Assembly: GCA_015657605.1 (NCBI GenBank)
Contig: JACDQO010000392.1
Coordinates: forward strand, 1-8,563
DNA: 8,563 nucleotides
DNA from: Limnohabitans sp.
GTDB lineage: Bacteria > Pseudomonadota > Gammaproteobacteria > Burkholderiales > Burkholderiaceae_C
Direction of reading: 5' to 3'
The translations under genes and the position numbers were made by a program. Position 1 is the first letter of the stretch. Every line of letters begins with the position of its first letter. The notes under the pieces are model-generated. The model did no database searches, was not told the DNA's origin, and saw only the letters and a program-made list of their open reading frames with translations. Positions 6,834 through 8,563 of the stretch are shown in pieces.

Positions 6834-7634
6834 ATGATTTTGCAGATGAACCACTTTCCTGCCGGTTGGCTAAGACCGAATTGGCCGGCCCCTCAACGTG
6901 TCAACGCGGTCATGACCAACCGTGAGTCAGGGGTATCTGCTGCGCCATGGGACAGCATGAACTTGGGTGACCATGTGGGTGACGCGCCAGCGGATGTCCA
7001 AGCCAACCGCGATCACTTGGCAGGTTTATTGGAAAGACGACCTGTTTTTTTGCAGCAAGTGCATGGTGTGACCTCGGTCAATCTGTCACGCGATTGCCCT
7101 GACGGGTGGGTTGCCGACGCTTGTTGGACCCAAGATGCTCAGGTGGCCTGCACCATCATGGTGGCCGATTGTTTGCCGGTGCTTTTGTGCGATGCTTCGG
7201 GTCAGTGGGTGGCCGCAGCCCATGCGGGATGGCGAGGCTTAGCAGGTACCCAGGGACATGGTGTTCTGGAGGCCTTGATCTCCGACTTGTCGCAAGCCGG
7301 TTGTGATGTGTCTCATGTGCTGGCTTGGTTAGGGCCTTGTATTGGTCCTGATGCTTTCGAGGTTGGCGCCGACGTTCTGCACGCCTTTGATGACGGAACG
7401 GCTGCGATTCGGTCGATGTTTGAGGTGCAGTCCAACGGCAAGTTCAAGGCCAATTTGGCAGGATTGGCCCGTTTGCGATTGCAAGCTTTGGGGCTGAACA
7501 GCATTCACGGCAATGACGGCGCACCCATTTGGTGCACGGCATCACAGCCGCAATTCTTCTTTTCGCACCGCAGGGACAGCCGCACTCTCGGGCAAAGTGG
7601 GCGGATGGCCGCTTGCATCTGGCTGGGTGCTTGA
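6834..7634 (+). CDS. pgeF: Peptidoglycan editing factor / laccase-domain protein (YfiH family)
   Basis: YfiH-family proteins are Zn- or Cu-binding cytoplasmic enzymes. E. coli PgeF is reported to remove wrongly incorporated L-Ser from UDP-MurNAc-L-Ser, and family members also act on purine nucleosides; older records call them polyphenol oxidase or laccase. It has 266 residues. The metal-binding triad is present: H77 (QQVHG), C113 (VADCLPV) and H130 (AAAHAGWRG). WLGPCIGP (165-172) and the C-terminal FFFSHRRD...SGRMAACIWL are also family features. ATG 6834 is chosen because GGAGG (6819-6823) lies ten bases ahead; ATG 6846 has no such site. The open frame continues upstream to 6318, but only as the antisense of aat. 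It is divergent from aat with 46 bases between, and its 3' end overlaps the small membrane protein gene on the other strand. I see no convincing promoter, which may lie within the aat 5' end. Confidence 0.93.
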   Translation: MILQMNHFPAGWLRPNWPAPQRVNAVMTNRESGVSAAPWDSMNLGDHVGDAPADVQANRDHLAGLLERRPVFLQQVHGVTSVNLSRDCPDGWVADACWTQDAQVACTIMVADCLPVLLCDASGQWVAAAHAGWRGLAGTQGHGVLEALISDLSQAGCDVSHVLAWLGPCIGPDAFEVGADVLHAFDDGTAAIRSMFEVQSNGKFKANLAGLARLRLQALGLNSIHGNDGAPIWCTASQPQFFFSHRRDSRTLGQSGRMAACIWLGA

Positions 7635-7865
7635 GTCGATTTGCAATTGGGCCGCCAAAAACTCTTCGCGCGCCAATTGCTCTGATTTTCGAATGGCTTT
7701 TCGCCGCAATGGGGTTCCCATGAGGTACACCACCAAGGCCATGGGCAGCAGGCCGTAGAGCACGAATGTGATGATGGCGCCCAGAACGCTGCCCTGTGAA
7801 CTGAATGCTTCGGCCAAGGCCATCAGCAAAGTGACATAAAGCCAAGCAATGACGATCAAGTACAT
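7542..7865 (-). CDS. Small conserved-looking membrane protein of unknown function (107 aa)
   Basis: I do not recognise a named family. Two hydrophobic segments at about 3-19 and 27-49 (the second containing LGAIITFVLYGLLPMALVVYLMG) form a helical hairpin. A basic stretch TPLRRKAIRKSEQLAREE (51-68) follows, which by the positive-inside rule places the tail in the cytoplasm. The last 30 residues are Pro/Ser/Ala-rich and probably disordered. ATG 7865 is preceded by GGA six bases ahead. The 3' end overlaps the 3' end of pgeF on the opposite strand by 93 bases (7542-7634), and that overlap is exactly the low-complexity tail. The clean membrane topology and ribosome site make it a real gene. It is divergent from phaC with 89 bases between. 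Function unknown; no link to PHA storage can be claimed. Confidence 0.8.
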   Translation of the reverse strand: MYLIVIAWLYVTLLMALAEAFSSQGSVLGAIITFVLYGLLPMALVVYLMGTPLRRKAIRKSEQLAREEFLAAQLQIDSSTQPDASGHPPTLPESAAVPAVRKEELRL

Positions 7866-7954
7866 CTTTTTTCCAGTTGTAATTTAGGTGACATCAAATT
7901 GAAAGATACTCTGTTCCATAGATTTCATAAATATGTGGATTCAGGAGACCTGAC

Positions 7955-8563
7955 ATGAGCGCTGCGACCCCGGAATTTTGGTCCCAAATGGGTGAAGGTT
8001 TTCAAAACCAGCTCACGAAAAGCTGGGGTGAAGCCATGCGGCATTTTCAGACCATCGACTTAGGGGGCTTGAAATCAGGTCATGAGGCTGCGCCCATGGT
8101 CAAGTTCTCACCTCAAAAGCTGCAAGACCTGCAAGCTCAGTACTTCAAAGACGCTTCTGATTTGTGGAATCAGAGTCTGCAAAACAGCTTGCAAGTCAAA
8201 GACCGGCGTTTTTCGGGTGAGGCTTGGGCTTCCAACCCGATGGCGGCTTTCAATGCGGCCACTTATTTGCTGAACGCTCGCACGCTGATGGGCTTGGCCG
8301 ATGCGGTGGAATCGGATGAAAAAACACGCTCCCGCATCCGCTTTGCCGTCGAGCAATGGGTGGCAGCCGCTGCGCCCAGTAACTTTTTGGCCTTCAATGC
8401 CGAGGCTCAGAAAAAAGCCATTGAAACCCAAGGCGAGAGCATCGCCAAAGGCGTCCAAAATTTGATGCACGACATGCAGCAGGGCCATGTCTCGATGACC
8501 GATGAGAGCCTGTTTGAAGTGGGCAAGAACGTGGCCACCACCGAAGGTGCGGTGGTTTTCGAG
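7955..8563 (+). CDS. phaC: Class I poly(3-hydroxyalkanoate) synthase, N-terminal part (3' end outside window)
   Basis: PhaC polymerises (R)-3-hydroxyacyl-CoA, mainly 3-hydroxybutyryl-CoA, into storage polyester at the surface of PHA granules. The 203 residues here are the N-terminal region, about a third of the usual 560-600. Residues 1-75 are the variable, helix-rich N-terminus. From about 80 the conserved PhaC N-terminal domain begins with VKDRRFSGEAWASNP (81-95), then YLLNARTLMGLADAVE (104-119), KTRSRIRFAVEQW (123-135), PSNFLAFN (141-148) and the FEVGKNVATTEGAVVFE run at the edge (187-203). The catalytic Cys-Asp-His residues lie beyond the window. ATG 7955 has AGGAG (7943-7947) seven bases ahead. 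No stop occurs before the window end, which is why it runs off. The upstream 89 bases are AT-rich, but I cannot assign a -35/-10 pair with confidence. Confidence 0.95.
   Translation, partial: MSAATPEFWSQMGEGFQNQLTKSWGEAMRHFQTIDLGGLKSGHEAAPMVKFSPQKLQDLQAQYFKDASDLWNQSLQNSLQVKDRRFSGEAWASNPMAAFNAATYLLNARTLMGLADAVESDEKTRSRIRFAVEQWVAAAAPSNFLAFNAEAQKKAIETQGESIAKGVQNLMHDMQQGHVSMTDESLFEVGKNVATTEGAVVFE

Noticed and set aside
7866..7954. A defined phaC promoter, for example TTGAAA at 7899 or GTGACA at 7888
   Set aside because: Neither has a convincing -10 at 15-19 bases. The region is AT-rich and may hold a promoter, but I cannot place it.

Overview
The window looks like ordinary chromosome from a betaproteobacterium of the order Burkholderiales, most likely a freshwater Comamonadaceae (Limnohabitans/Rhodoferax-like). 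This rests on protein resemblance, moderately high GC with ATG/SD-type starts, and the gene order ilvC-pssA-leuA and pgeF-...-phaC. The lineage call is inference; no search was run. I see no tRNA, rRNA, CRISPR array, insertion sequence, phage gene or defence island, and no stretch over 300 bases without a gene.

Layout. (1) 1-383: 3' end of ilvC, closed by a strong terminator. (2) 500-1321: pssA, phosphatidylserine synthase. (3) 1322-1518: a regulatory leader for leuA holding a 17-codon leucine-rich peptide and a strong terminator, which together look like a ribosome-mediated leucine attenuator. (4) 1519-3057: leuA, followed by two hairpins, the second a classic terminator. (5) 3214-4386: a secreted penicillin-binding-protein-7-type DD-endopeptidase with a long Lys/Ala-rich N-terminal linker. 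(6) Minus strand, read from about 6787 down to 4425: aat, bpt, then an IclR-family regulator. aat and bpt overlap by ATGA and form a leucine N-degron pair. The aat reading frame is broken by an apparent one-base deletion near its 5' end. A 21-bp near-perfect palindrome sits just upstream of the iclR-type gene. (7) 6834-7634: pgeF (YfiH/laccase-domain), divergent from aat. (8) 7542-7865, minus: a small two-helix membrane protein whose 3' end overlaps pgeF antisense by 93 bases. (9) 7955-8563: start of phaC, running off the window.

How the genes relate. ilvC and leuA belong to branched-chain amino acid synthesis, and the leuA leader offers leucine feedback on transcription beside the allosteric feedback on the enzyme. 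pssA (membrane lipid), pbpG and pgeF (cell wall) are envelope housekeeping genes. aat and bpt tag proteins with leucine or phenylalanine for ClpS/ClpAP degradation. phaC begins a carbon-storage (polyhydroxyalkanoate) locus.

No wholly new system is evident. The points most worth a second look are the broken aat frame, the putative (possibly leaderless) leu leader peptide and attenuator, the palindrome at the IclR-type gene, and the antisense overlap of pgeF with the small membrane protein.
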